Assembly (NCBI GenBank): GCA_020636545.1
Contig: JACJXS010000016.1
Coordinates: 41,850-105,849, forward strand
Reading direction: 5' to 3'
Source: Chitinophagales bacterium
Lineage (GTDB): Bacteria; Bacteroidota; Bacteroidia; Chitinophagales; JADIYW01
DNA length: 64,000 bases
Position numbers and translations under genes: made by a program. The stretch's first letter is position 1. The number at the start of each line of letters is the position of its first letter. Positions 46,874 to 55,818 of the stretch are shown here, one piece after another. The notes beneath the pieces were generated by a model that had not been told where the DNA came from, ran no database searches, and worked only from the letters and a program-made list of their open reading frames with translations.

Positions 46874-47011
46874 ACCGCTAACGGTCCGGCAGCTTGGCGA
46901 TGTGGCGGCAATTTAGCACAAAAGTTTAATAGAATTACTATCGCTCAACCTTGCACTTCTGCTCAATAGTAGCACCTCACCCGCCATATTGCCAAACTGC
47001 TTGTTAGCGGC
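46874..47011. repeat. cassette site D
   Basis: Cores ACCGCTAAC (46874-46882) and GTTAGCGGC (47003-47011). Arms GGCAGCTTGGCGATGTGGCGG and its partner CCGCCATATTGCCAAACTGC pair with a few mismatches, and the centre holds a second stem ATTACTATCG/CAATAGTAGC-like. Confidence 0.75.
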
Positions 47012-47074
47012 TGGTTTATTTCTTCTTCACAGCGGTGATGTTTCAAGTTTTGTCATACCGCAATGTCTAGGTCA

Positions 47075-47707
47075 TTAAACAATTTCTACTTTAAGTCCAA
47101 GCCCAAGTTTTTTTGAAATTTCGTCAAGCTGTTCTTTCTTTGTTTTAGATGAAGAATGTGTCATCACATACACGCCCTTGGTTACTTCGTGTTGTGCGTA
47201 GAAATCGTCCTTTGTCCCAGAAACTAAAGGCACACCACAACAGACAAGATTTAATGCTCTAACTTTTTCGTATCCGATGCTTTTTATTGTGTCAACGAAA
47301 GTGTCGTAAGCAAAACGATGCGAAATATTTTTGCCATCAGGAAATTTTACATTCAATACTGTCTTAGAAGATTTGGAGTGAGATGAGATTGTAAACGTTT
47401 CTCTTTCGGTGAAAGCTTTTTTCTTACTATCAAAAGATAAATCTTGTTCAGGTGGAATTGTCATGCTCCGTTTTCTTGTCAAGCGAACACTAAGTGGTTC
47501 ATCAGGAACATATTCTACAACCAAAATTATTTCTCGTTGAATTTGTTGAATAAAAGGGCTTATCGTCTCTGAAAGTGCAGGAATAATATCCTTCTTAATT
47601 ATTTCTTCCTCAACTCTGTTGGTTTCTTCAATGAGCTTGTCGGGCAGTTGGACGCCAAGCTCCTTCAAGTTCTGTATTGACTGGTAAAGTTTTTCAAGTT
47701 GTGTCAT
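47075..47707 (-). CDS. hypothetical protein, cassette cargo
   Basis: 210-residue soluble protein that I do not recognise. The N-terminal 65 residues are a predicted coiled helix (EETNRVEEEIIKKDIIPALSE). A charged beta-like middle follows, and the C-terminal part contains ISHRFAYDTFVDTIKSIGYE, then LNLVCCGVPLVSG, then YVMTHSSSKTKKEQLDEI. The C-terminal region reads like a small DNA/RNA-binding domain of the type found on some restriction proteins, but this is only an impression. No signal peptide. Confidence 0.65.
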   Translation of the reverse strand: MTQLEKLYQSIQNLKELGVQLPDKLIEETNRVEEEIIKKDIIPALSETISPFIQQIQREIILVVEYVPDEPLSVRLTRKRSMTIPPEQDLSFDSKKKAFTERETFTISSHSKSSKTVLNVKFPDGKNISHRFAYDTFVDTIKSIGYEKVRALNLVCCGVPLVSGTKDDFYAQHEVTKGVYVMTHSSSKTKKEQLDEISKKLGLGLKVEIV

Positions 47708-47759
47708 TGATTGTCATTTTTATTTCTGTCAGTTAAAAGTTATACTGTCGTCAAAAATT

Positions 47760-47899
47760 GCCGCTAACGTTCCAGGCTATGAACAGTTGGGGATTTTATG
47801 CCCTGACTGTTCGGTTTGGCACCGACCTTTATTTTATGTTTATACTTACGTTTTATCACTTTCGCCCCAATTGTTTATAACCATTGTTGTGTGTAGGCT
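47760..47899. repeat. cassette site E
   Basis: Left core GCCGCTAAC (47760-47768), right core GTTGTGTGTAGGCT (47886-47899); these two do not pair with each other. Arms GGCTATGAACAGTTGGGG and CCCCAATTGTTTATAACC pair at 15 of 18 positions. Confidence 0.75.
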
Positions 47900-47911
47900 T
47901 TCATTTTTATC

Positions 47912-48328
47912 TTATTTGTCATAACCGTTGTTTACAAGTCGCTTTGAAATCCACCAATAATTCCCGCTTGGGTCAATAATTCCAGATTGTCTGTCCTCAT
48001 AAGGCATGTCTGAGGGGTCAAATTCAACTATTCCGCCAAATTCTATTGCTCGATTGTGCATTTCTTCAACATTATCCACAAACAGATAAAATGCTGCTCG
48101 CATATTTAGGAATTGTTCTCTTGCCTGACTTATCATAAGACACGAATCACCTACTTTAAGAATCACATTGGCAATATCCCCATTTTCAGGGTTTATCGAA
48201 CGATTTATTTCTTCTGCATAAAATGCGTTCTTTAGGAAGTCAATTAGTTCTTCAGGATTTTCAACGAATAAATATCCGTTCACAGTCCGAAATCCTTCAG
48301 GTCGATAAGTGTCAAATATTTTGTTCAT
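47912..48328 (-). CDS. VOC superfamily (glyoxalase/PhnB-like) protein
   Basis: 138-residue protein with two beta-alpha-beta-beta-beta modules typical of the vicinal oxygen chelate fold. Landmarks are GYLFVENPEELIDFLKNAF near the start, AAFYLFVDNVEEMHNRAIEFGG in the second half and IIDPSGNYWWISKR at the end. Metal ligands are not all evident, so it may be a binding protein or an enzyme of unknown substrate. The sequence resembles the PhnB/3-demethylubiquinone-like branch. Sole gene in its cassette. Confidence 0.85.
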   Translation of the reverse strand: MNKIFDTYRPEGFRTVNGYLFVENPEELIDFLKNAFYAEEINRSINPENGDIANVILKVGDSCLMISQAREQFLNMRAAFYLFVDNVEEMHNRAIEFGGIVEFDPSDMPYEDRQSGIIDPSGNYWWISKRLVNNGYDK

Positions 48329-48343
48329 TCTAGTAATTTTTTC

Positions 48344-48485
48344 AGCTTACACACAACGGACAGCGGTATGTTTTTGTTGCCGATTTCGAAGCACGTCACT
48401 GTCAACCCGTGATGAAGTTTGAAGCGAGCCACAGCCGTTGATTTCAGCACTTTCTCGGCAATAAAATATACCGCATGTTACAAGC
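48344..48485. repeat. cassette site F
   Basis: Left core AGCTTACACACAAC (48344-48357), right core GTTACAAGC (48477-48485); they do not pair with each other. Arms GCGGTATGTTTTTGTTGCCGA and TCGGCAATAAAATATACCGC pair with small bulges. Confidence 0.75.
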
Positions 48486-48705
48486 TGGCCTTCTTTCTTG
48501 TCAAGCGACATACCTTTCAGGATATCTCTGGTTTTAGTCATTCCGTTTTTATCTGTCGGGTTGTGTGACGGCAAAGTTTTATTTTTCTTTAAGGGGGGAG
48601 ATTTTTTGTTTTTCTTTCCGGGTGGGCAAAGCAAGCTCTTTTGCAAACTTTGGTTTGTGAGTTGGCATTGTGCGGTTTGCAAATGTGCTTGCTTTACGTC
48701 CGGGT
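48477..48705. repeat. structured 3' repeat, copy 1
   Basis: Begins at the right core of site F and runs to the stop codon of the bactofilin-like gene. Matches copy 2 at 56108-56335 over most of its length, including TGTCGGGTTGTGTG and a GGGGGG run. A nested inverted repeat is present: AAAGCAAGC (48628-48636) with GCTTGCTTT (48687-48695), and TTTGCAAAC (48640-48648) with GTTTGCAAA (48675-48683). An ORF across it is probably not a gene. Confidence 0.8.
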
Positions 48706-48710
48706 TCATA

Positions 48711-49685
48711 TTAATTAAACTTTCCTGTTATTTGAGAAATATCAAATCTGCCGTCAATATTCTGTATTTCAATTTTACCATGAAGAATGTCAAAAAAGAA
48801 GTTTCTAATCTTCTCCATTGTCAAAGTCGCAGGTTGTCCTTTTGCATCTACACCCAAATCATAGGTTTTTAGTAATTGAGTACCCAAGCTTGCAGCAGTT
48901 AGCAAAAAGTGATTCTGAAATTTATCCATGTCCAACAAATCTGCTGCTAAAACTTTTCCAACTACCGTGTAACTTCTAAGTGTTTTCTGTGTTTCCTCAT
49001 TTGTTAAAGTAGTTTTAACTTCATCTGCGTCAATGTTCATTTCAATTCTTCCTGAATTTGCTGCTTGTGGCAAACCTTTGTACAAAGAACCTAAATCTGC
49101 CAAACTCAAATTGTAGAATTTTGTGCCTGGAACAACTAGTATTTTTTCAATAGAAAATGCACTTGGTAAAAGTAAACTTACCATTTGAGCCGCTTTAATA
49201 GATGGAGTATTGAATGTGCCGACAATTGAGTTTGTTAAATCAATGGATTGGGTTGCAAAAACGCCACCTATTACAACACTATTCTCAAGGATGATTTCAT
49301 CTGCATAAATGCTCCCAGCTACAAAGGCGTTATAAAGTGTAACGCTTTTTGCATTAATATCGCTATGAAACATAATGTTGCAGTTTTGAGCCCTTGAAAC
49401 AATAGAATTGGCAGAACCAACACTTTTTTTGAAGGTTACATTACCTTTTGCTTCACTATTTACGTACAGTTCTAACTGTGTAAATACTGCTCCATGAATT
49501 TCTGAATCACCTTGCTGAATCTCTAGTTTATGAGCATATACAGGACCCTCAATAACGGTGCTGCCCTGTATTGTAATAGTTCTATTTAACTCAGCAATTT
49601 TTTCAGGAAGTATAGAGCCTTTAACCAAATTATCCTTAAGTTGGATATTGGTTTCATTGAATCGAATTTCTTTTAACTCTTTCAT
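48711..49685 (-). CDS. bactofilin-like beta-helix protein
   Basis: 324-residue protein. Residues about 35-170 show short repeats with alternating small and hydrophobic residues (ITIQGSTVIEGPVYAHKLEI, then EIHGAVFTQLELYV, then SIYADEIILENSVVIGGVFA). This is the pattern of bactofilins and other polymer-forming beta-helix proteins. The C-terminal 150 residues (NIDADEVKTTLTNEETQKTL onward) are not bactofilin and are unknown to me. No signal peptide. Last gene of the SPFH operon, 12 bp after the 355-residue gene. A cytosolic membrane-associated scaffold is plausible. Confidence 0.65.
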   Translation of the reverse strand: MKELKEIRFNETNIQLKDNLVKGSILPEKIAELNRTITIQGSTVIEGPVYAHKLEIQQGDSEIHGAVFTQLELYVNSEAKGNVTFKKSVGSANSIVSRAQNCNIMFHSDINAKSVTLYNAFVAGSIYADEIILENSVVIGGVFATQSIDLTNSIVGTFNTPSIKAAQMVSLLLPSAFSIEKILVVPGTKFYNLSLADLGSLYKGLPQAANSGRIEMNIDADEVKTTLTNEETQKTLRSYTVVGKVLAADLLDMDKFQNHFLLTAASLGTQLLKTYDLGVDAKGQPATLTMEKIRNFFFDILHGKIEIQNIDGRFDISQITGKFN

Positions 49686-49697
49686 TGTTATTTTTTT

Positions 49698-50765
49698 TTA
49701 AAGATTTTGAACACTTAATGTTTGAATTGAACCAAGATTGGCAATTTTCTGAATCATTTCCTTTACCCTTACCGAATGTTGGTCGGCAGTGGTATATGAT
49801 TTATTTAATTCCGAATTAAAGTACAATTTAAGATTGTCCGTGTAATCCTTTGTTATTGTAATCCATGAATTTGTAGATTCAGCAAACTGTTCTATCAGTT
49901 CATTTTTTGCTTGGTTTTCCTGCAAAGCAGAAACAAATGACGGAGCATGTAATCCTTTTGTAATTTGATTTTTATCCGCTTTTGTTTCTACAAAACATAC
50001 AGGCGAATATTGATATGATTCCGTGCTTTCATTCATCATACTTTGCTGAACGGTATTGTTTAACTTTTTCTGTTGCCATAAAAATACTTTAGCTTTATTC
50101 AATGTGTCTAAAGCACGTTTTTTAGCAATTGAAGCGCTAATTTTTGATTGTAATTCGCTTCCCTCTTTACCAAAAATAGCAACAGTGTTAACCAAGTCGT
50201 TGTTAGTAGTTCTGATACTCTGATTATCTAGTTCCTTTTTGAAAACGAAAGTAGGTTTATCAAGTTCAAAAATTCGATTAGATAATTCATTATTCAGATC
50301 GTCAAATGTTTTTATGTATCTACTTGAAATACGTAAAAAGTCTCCTTCCATCTGTCGCTTCTTATCAATTACAGCTTTTGACAACTCTCTAAGATGCATC
50401 AGTTGAGAATCTATGCCTTGCGTTAACTCAGCAATTTGTTGACTAATTTCTGAACGTATATATCCAAAAAATCCATCTACAATAGTTTTTCCAACCTTTT
50501 TAGCGTTTTTGTCAATTGAAACAATTTGAGCTGCCTCTGTTGCAACTACAGCACCTGTAAGGAGGTTAACATTCGTATTACAATGTTCAACGCTATCATC
50601 AAATGGCTCTGTGTCCACTTCAATAGATACATTAACATCTTCGTATTCTGTTCCGCTATAGTGAGCCGTACCTGACCCACCATTTTGCGATGCCGGATAA
50701 TTATAACTGACTGTGCCAGAATAATGCACGGCAATCCGCTCTCTATATGTTCTAGTATAACTCAT
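49698..50765 (-). CDS. helical protein, paralogue A (355 residues)
   Basis: Not a family I recognise. Residues 1-60 are tyrosine/serine-rich and low complexity (RTYRERIAVHYSGTVSYNY). Residues about 65-175 share a helical block with the next gene's product: TGAVVATEAAQIV, then GYIRSEISQQIAEL, DSQLMHL, SSRYIKTFDDLNNEL and FELDKPTFVF. A second helical half follows, with extended coiled-coil potential. It lies in the operon between the bactofilin-like and the 303-residue genes, 10 bp from the latter. Confidence 0.65.
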   Translation of the reverse strand: MSYTRTYRERIAVHYSGTVSYNYPASQNGGSGTAHYSGTEYEDVNVSIEVDTEPFDDSVEHCNTNVNLLTGAVVATEAAQIVSIDKNAKKVGKTIVDGFFGYIRSEISQQIAELTQGIDSQLMHLRELSKAVIDKKRQMEGDFLRISSRYIKTFDDLNNELSNRIFELDKPTFVFKKELDNQSIRTTNNDLVNTVAIFGKEGSELQSKISASIAKKRALDTLNKAKVFLWQQKKLNNTVQQSMMNESTESYQYSPVCFVETKADKNQITKGLHAPSFVSALQENQAKNELIEQFAESTNSWITITKDYTDNLKLYFNSELNKSYTTADQHSVRVKEMIQKIANLGSIQTLSVQNL

Positions 50766-50775
50766 ATCTTAAATA

Positions 50776-51687
50776 TTAAATGGTTTGATAATTATTAGAC
50801 TGGAACAACTTAGTAGCCATATCCTTTACTCGTTGAGACTTTGAGGAAGTAGAAACTAATTTACTGAACTCGCTTTTAACCTCTGTGTTGGGAGTTGATT
50901 TAGCTTGCCATTCAATTTGATTAAGTTCTGCAAAGGTTGTATTCTTAATCGCTGACTTTGAGATATTATCCAACTCAACATCAGATACAGAAATTTCAAC
51001 TCCAGCATCTGTTTTATCTCTGTTGCATTCACATATTACAATAGGAATATAAACTGTTGCTGTTTCAGTATATCTACCATCGTTAATTAATATCTGGTCA
51101 GTAAGTTTTTTTTGCGTATTCATTTCAAAAAGGAAACTACGCATTGACTTGATTACATTAAAACCACGATACTTAACATTTGATGCAACTATTTTTTGAC
51201 TGGCTGCAAGAGATTCTAACTGTGCAATTGGAATCGTTGCAGTAAGATATTTTGTGCGGTTAGAAACCTTATCAACTTCCTTAACTGCAAAATCAATAGT
51301 TGGCTTGTCAAGTTCAAAAACTCTCTGTTTCAAATTTGAATTTAAACCGTTAAAAAGTTTTATATACCTGCTGGCTATCATATTGTAATCTTTTTGCATT
51401 CGGTTTTTAATGCTGAGTAAAGCATTTTTTTGCTGCACCAATTGCATAAGATGAGAATCAACCTCGCTTTGAAGTTTTGCCATTTTCTGCGAGATTTGGG
51501 AGCGAATCAAAGAATAAAATCCTTTGTTTACATTATTGCAAACATGGTCTGCTGCTTTTTCTTCAGCAATTATAACTGCTGTTTGCATAGCCACAACGGC
51601 ACCCGTAGTTGCATTCACATGTCGTGAAACACTACGCATTTCATCTGCCATTGGCTTTGTATCTACTGTATAATTAAAATTTGCCAT
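50776..51687 (-). CDS. helical protein, paralogue B (303 residues)
   Basis: Paralogue of the 355-residue protein. The shared block is at about residues 25-130: TGAVVAMQTAVIIAEEKAA, then YSLIRSQISQKMAKL, DSHLMQL, ASRYIKLFNGLNSNL and FELDKPTIDF. No signal peptide, membrane helix or known enzyme motif. The short hydrophobic patch in the block could contact membranes or partner proteins. Both paralogues end in a segment with a conserved VKxMxxK pattern near the C-terminus. Likely hetero-oligomer partners, by inference from adjacency. Confidence 0.65.
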   Translation of the reverse strand: MANFNYTVDTKPMADEMRSVSRHVNATTGAVVAMQTAVIIAEEKAADHVCNNVNKGFYSLIRSQISQKMAKLQSEVDSHLMQLVQQKNALLSIKNRMQKDYNMIASRYIKLFNGLNSNLKQRVFELDKPTIDFAVKEVDKVSNRTKYLTATIPIAQLESLAASQKIVASNVKYRGFNVIKSMRSFLFEMNTQKKLTDQILINDGRYTETATVYIPIVICECNRDKTDAGVEISVSDVELDNISKSAIKNTTFAELNQIEWQAKSTPNTEVKSEFSKLVSTSSKSQRVKDMATKLFQSNNYQTI

Positions 51688-51707
51688 AATTCTTTTAGTT
51701 TAAATGA

Positions 51708-53816
51708 TTAATTCTTTTTATTTTCATCATCATCTTCTTCTTCACTATCTTCATCCTCACTATCAGAATCATCGCTTTCATCCGCATCAGAAAAATCTTC
51801 TTCATTTTCGTCTGATGCATCAATGTTTTCACCTTCGTCATTTGACTCAGAATTTTCGTCAGCATCTTGACTTTCTTCTAACTCCACATCAGAATCATCT
51901 TTTCCAGAATCTTGATTATCAATTATATTGTCATGTGATTCAATATTGGAGTTATCTATTTCGTCATTTTCTTCTGAAATAGGTTGTTCAACAACTAAAT
52001 CATCTTCAAGTTCTTTTAATGTATTCTTTGCAATATTTGGCAGATTTAAAGAAATATGCTCGAAAGTAATATCTTCAACACTCGGAGTTGGAGGCAAATC
52101 TGATGTTTTTGCAAACAATGGATTAACTGTAATTAGAGGTTTTCTTCTTGCGTCAAAGTCATGCACCTCATCTGCTGCAACTGCAATTTCTTTTGGTGTT
52201 CCATCGCGTAGCAAAGCATCGTAATAATCAATGTGCTCAAACTTTTGTGCTTTCATATCAATATCTTCTTTCAATCGTTCCATGTAGTTCTCAAAGTCAA
52301 GTTGAACGTTTTGGAATTCTTTTGATTGAAGTTCAAATGCTGCAAATACTTCTGCTGAATTTTCTGTTGCTGTAACAACCGTTGAATCTAAAGACCCACC
52401 AGATTGAGCCATACTATCCTCAGTTTTCTTTAGGGAAGTTAATGTATTGTATGCTGCAACATAATCTCTCAAACTGGCTCTCATCAGATTTATTAAGTCT
52501 GCACTTTCAGCACGATTTCTTCCATAAAAGTCTTCCGTGTCCTGATGCCATTTGTTAAGATAACTAATTTTTTGGTCTTTGATATGATTGTATATTTTCA
52601 AACGTTCAATTCTTGTTTCATTCATCAGATTTTGAACGATAGGAGCAACAATTTCCTCATGAATTTGGTGAACACCAAAAGGGAAATTTGTTGTACTACC
52701 ATCTTCGGCTGTCCACATACCAGAAACTAAATTGAAACGGACTTTTGAACTATCTTTTAATTGAAATGGTACATAATCAGAAACGGCTTCACTATAATTA
52801 AAACTCTCATTTCTGATGCGTTCAATTTCTGATGCTTCTAAAACAGGCGAATAATGATTATATGGTGATTTAAGTATTTTATAAAGCACTTTATTAGATT
52901 CAAAAACAATTTTATCTGTTGAAGCAACTTTCAATGCTGAAATTGCCTGCACAGAATTTGCCATTGTAATCATTAACCCTTTCAATACATCTTCAAACTG
53001 TGCAGTATGTCTTGATAAAGAATCTTTTAGTTTGTTTAATTCCTGAAATTTTGAAATCTGCTCGTTATATTTTTGCGTGTCGAAAGCTTTAAAAACTGGT
53101 GCATTTTCAGGAACTTCATTGGTCGCAAACTCCTTTAAAAAGTTAAGATATGAACTTTCATTCGCAACTAGTGGTAATTGAACCGAGGTTACATCTAAAT
53201 CATCCATACAATATGAAATTGTTCTCAACGAACGTTCAAGTTTCCCAAAATAATCATGTTGATTTAGTTGTTGCATTGATTTGGAATACTGTTCTGTCTC
53301 AATTTCTTCAATTTCGTTTGAACTTTCAACAATAGGTGCTTCACCCGAAAGTTTTTCTAACTCTGAAATTGTTTGAATAAGTAAGTCGTTTTGTTTTGAC
53401 AATTGCAATTTAACTTCTGATTCCTCAACCATTCCCGTATGATCAACAATAAAGCTTTTATTTTCGTACTTAATTTGGTCGGCAATTGGAACATAAGCAA
53501 CGCCCAATTTACTTACTTTGTAATCCCTGAAAATTTCTTTGTGCATTTTCTGAAATTCAGCGATTCTTGTGTTTAGGGTTTCAACCTGCAATCTTGTTTT
53601 TTTAAGTTTGCCCTGAAACCATAATTTAATTCTGTTCCAAAAAGAAGAAAGAATATCTTCTATCATCTTTTTTTCTTCTTCGAGTTTCGCAATTTCTTTT
53701 TCAATGCGTTCCTCTTCTTGTACTATTTTTTCAGCCATTGACTGGTAATAGTTAAATAATATCTTCGCCTGATCTTGGTAGATATTACTCGATTCCGGAA
53801 AAATTTTACCTTTCAT
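51708..53816 (-). CDS. coiled-coil protein with highly acidic tail
   Basis: 702 residues, no recognised domain. Residues about 28-95 are a strong coiled coil (EEERIEKEIAKLEEEKKMIEDI). A tryptophan-containing hairpin, NRIKLWFQGKLKKTR, could lie on the membrane surface. The middle is helical with several conserved-looking pieces (FPFGVHQIHEEIVAPIVQNL). The last 85 residues are almost only Asp, Glu, Ser and Asn, ending in lysines. Such tails can bind basic proteins or metal ions or act as entropic bristles. The gene sits between the small membrane protein and paralogue B. Confidence 0.7.
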   Translation of the reverse strand: MKGKIFPESSNIYQDQAKILFNYYQSMAEKIVQEEERIEKEIAKLEEEKKMIEDILSSFWNRIKLWFQGKLKKTRLQVETLNTRIAEFQKMHKEIFRDYKVSKLGVAYVPIADQIKYENKSFIVDHTGMVEESEVKLQLSKQNDLLIQTISELEKLSGEAPIVESSNEIEEIETEQYSKSMQQLNQHDYFGKLERSLRTISYCMDDLDVTSVQLPLVANESSYLNFLKEFATNEVPENAPVFKAFDTQKYNEQISKFQELNKLKDSLSRHTAQFEDVLKGLMITMANSVQAISALKVASTDKIVFESNKVLYKILKSPYNHYSPVLEASEIERIRNESFNYSEAVSDYVPFQLKDSSKVRFNLVSGMWTAEDGSTTNFPFGVHQIHEEIVAPIVQNLMNETRIERLKIYNHIKDQKISYLNKWHQDTEDFYGRNRAESADLINLMRASLRDYVAAYNTLTSLKKTEDSMAQSGGSLDSTVVTATENSAEVFAAFELQSKEFQNVQLDFENYMERLKEDIDMKAQKFEHIDYYDALLRDGTPKEIAVAADEVHDFDARRKPLITVNPLFAKTSDLPPTPSVEDITFEHISLNLPNIAKNTLKELEDDLVVEQPISEENDEIDNSNIESHDNIIDNQDSGKDDSDVELEESQDADENSESNDEGENIDASDENEEDFSDADESDDSDSEDEDSEEEDDDENKKN

Positions 53817-53840
53817 ACGATTTGATTTACTGGATTTATA

Positions 53841-54551
53841 TTAATTTGAGAAAATTTGTTTGCGTTCTTTGTATGTCCTTTCGCAATTTTTAATGTTGCT
53901 GATGACAATTTCAATGTTTAATGGATTATCTGAAAAGCAATTACTTAACATTCTAATTTCTTCAACAAATTTGCTTTCAAGAACCAATGCATCACTATTA
54001 TTGCTGGGCGATAGATATCGTAAATTTTCCTGTAGTTCATTAATACGATTAATGATTTCTATTGGAATATTATTCATGGCATCTAATTTTAATTGAAGTT
54101 CTTTTGTAACCTTCTTCATTTCATCAATCCTATCTCTGTTTTGTTTTTCTTCAAAATAAACTTCTCTTACCTTGTCGGATGATGAAAAAGCCATAAATAG
54201 ACCAAGCAATAACAGAAAGAATAGAATACCATGAATAATAATTTGATTCGTAAAATGAATGGGTTTTACAGTATTGAAAAATATCATAACCCCTATAGCG
54301 AGTATCAAATAGAAAAATGTAAAAAACCATCTTAAACCAATAGAACCAATTTGCTTCTGTGATTTATCTTTTAGGTTAACCCATGGAAAAATTACATCTA
54401 CAAATACAAGACAATAAATTATTGTTGATACAATAATATTAAGTGTTAATATTTCTGTCTGGACATTTTTGCCAAAATGTAAAAAACAGAAAATAATCAG
54501 TGCTTCTCCAAAGAGTGCAAGCAATAACGAAAATATTTTTTTAGCATTCAT
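53841..54551 (-). CDS. four-helix membrane protein with cytosolic coiled coil
   Basis: 236 residues. Four hydrophobic segments (about 7-27, 35-56, 73-92, 104-124) are followed by a cytosolic region of about 110 residues with coiled-coil heptads (EMKKVTKELQLKLDAMNNI). No family recognised. The arrangement suits a membrane anchor or sensor for the SPFH and coiled-coil partners in the same operon; this is inference from topology and position. Confidence 0.7.
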   Translation of the reverse strand: MNAKKIFSLLLALFGEALIIFCFLHFGKNVQTEILTLNIIVSTIIYCLVFVDVIFPWVNLKDKSQKQIGSIGLRWFFTFFYLILAIGVMIFFNTVKPIHFTNQIIIHGILFFLLLLGLFMAFSSSDKVREVYFEEKQNRDRIDEMKKVTKELQLKLDAMNNIPIEIINRINELQENLRYLSPSNNSDALVLESKFVEEIRMLSNCFSDNPLNIEIVISNIKNCERTYKERKQIFSN

Positions 54552-54567
54552 AACTTTAATTTTTTAG

Positions 54568-55818
54568 TTAGCGTTTTTGACCACATTTAGGGCAGAACTT
54601 TATTGTTGGGTTTAATGCAGTTCCACATCTTGTACATTTATTTTCCGCTTGTTGTTGACCACAATTTCCACAAAATGAACTACCGGGAGCAAGGGGTGTG
54701 TTACAATTAGTACATAATGACATTTCAGTTTGAAGCGGAGTGCCACAACTTACACATCGCTTTGCATTTTTATCGTTATCCGTTCCACATTTAGGACAAG
54801 CATCATAAGGGTCTCCACAATGAGGGCAAAAACGATGTGTACTAGAGAATTTCTTTGAACAATTAGAACAGTAAACCTCTTTTACTTGATTAACAGGTTG
54901 TACATTATTTCCTTGTTGATTTTGATTTGTACCTCCAAATGTTGGTTGATTGTATTGTGGTTGCATTACTCCACCAGCACCGCCTAAGCCTCCCATCATA
55001 TTAGAAGCTACTATTGCTCCCATTATTCCTGAATTACTATTGGAAAGGCCATCAACTGCATCTTTAGCTACATCAAATGCTTTTTCTTGTTGCCAAGTAT
55101 AACCTCCAATTGATTGTGCACTTTGCCTTGAAATGGCATCTAAAACCCTTCTACCAACTTCGGTTGAACTGTCAACTTCAATACTTGTAACATAAAATTT
55201 TGTCAGTTCTAATCCCAAATTCTCCCAAAAAGGAAGCATAACTGTTTTTAAATGTTCGGAAATGCTGTCTAAGTGTGCTGAAATCTGTTTTAATCCAATT
55301 CTATTGTTAATCATGAATTGCAGAATAGTAGATTTTGTCTTTGTGGAAAACTCCCCAAAAAATTGGTCAGTCAAGTCATTTTGGTCAAATGAATTCTTTG
55401 TCCCAACAATTTTTATCAAAAATCTTTCTGCGTCAGTAATTTTCAAACCATACCTACCATTAGCAACAAGTGGAATACCTGTATTATAGTCGGCATCATG
55501 AATATCCATTCTGTCAATTGACCAGTCAATATTATATGGTTGTAATTTATTCACAAACCACACTTCTGCTGTAAATGGATTTTTACCACCAAAAGGCAGA
55601 CCGTATAAACTTCTTAATATTGGCAGGTTTTCCGTATTAAGTGTATGTTTACCGGGTCCAAATTTGCCTACAATTTGACCTTTTGAAAATAAAATTGCCT
55701 CTTGTGATTCTTGCACAATCAACTGTGTGTATGTGCTAAGATTTGTCTCAGGAAACCTATAGGCATATATGGTTTGATTTCCTTGAGGTGCCCAACGGAC
55801 TAGATCAATTATTGCCAT
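54568..55818 (-). CDS. SPFH domain protein with four zinc ribbons (YdjI/virion-core-like)
   Basis: 416 residues. The first 290 match the SPFH/Band 7-like family typified by B. subtilis YdjI: MAIIDLVRWAPQGNQTIYAYRFPE, then TQLIVQESQEAILFSKGQIVGKFGPGKHTL, and SIEVDSSTEVGRRVLDAIS. A glycine/asparagine/glutamine linker follows. The C-terminus carries four zinc ribbons, with CxxC pairs CSNC/CPHC, CPKC/CVSC, CTNC/CGNC and CTRC/CPKC. SPFH proteins build ring or patch scaffolds on membranes. YdjI acts with PspA-like YdjF and other Ydj proteins in envelope stress; no PspA homologue is in this window. First gene of the left operon. Confidence 0.85.
   Translation of the reverse strand: MAIIDLVRWAPQGNQTIYAYRFPETNLSTYTQLIVQESQEAILFSKGQIVGKFGPGKHTLNTENLPILRSLYGLPFGGKNPFTAEVWFVNKLQPYNIDWSIDRMDIHDADYNTGIPLVANGRYGLKITDAERFLIKIVGTKNSFDQNDLTDQFFGEFSTKTKSTILQFMINNRIGLKQISAHLDSISEHLKTVMLPFWENLGLELTKFYVTSIEVDSSTEVGRRVLDAISRQSAQSIGGYTWQQEKAFDVAKDAVDGLSNSNSGIMGAIVASNMMGGLGGAGGVMQPQYNQPTFGGTNQNQQGNNVQPVNQVKEVYCSNCSKKFSSTHRFCPHCGDPYDACPKCGTDNDKNAKRCVSCGTPLQTEMSLCTNCNTPLAPGSSFCGNCGQQQAENKCTRCGTALNPTIKFCPKCGQKR

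Noticed and set aside
42649..48485. CRISPR array
   Set aside because: The repeats are 130-250 bp, palindromic and variable with whole genes between them; no short identical direct repeats with spacers and no cas genes.
48347..48709. 120-residue ORF on the minus strand
   Set aside because: It spans cassette site F and the structured repeat; the part shared with the second repeat copy varies by compensated hairpin changes, which fits structure and not coding.
48711..55818. Prophage or phage tail module, prompted by the virion-core label often given to SPFH/YdjI proteins
   Set aside because: No capsid, terminase, portal, tail or lysis genes; the label comes from annotation history.
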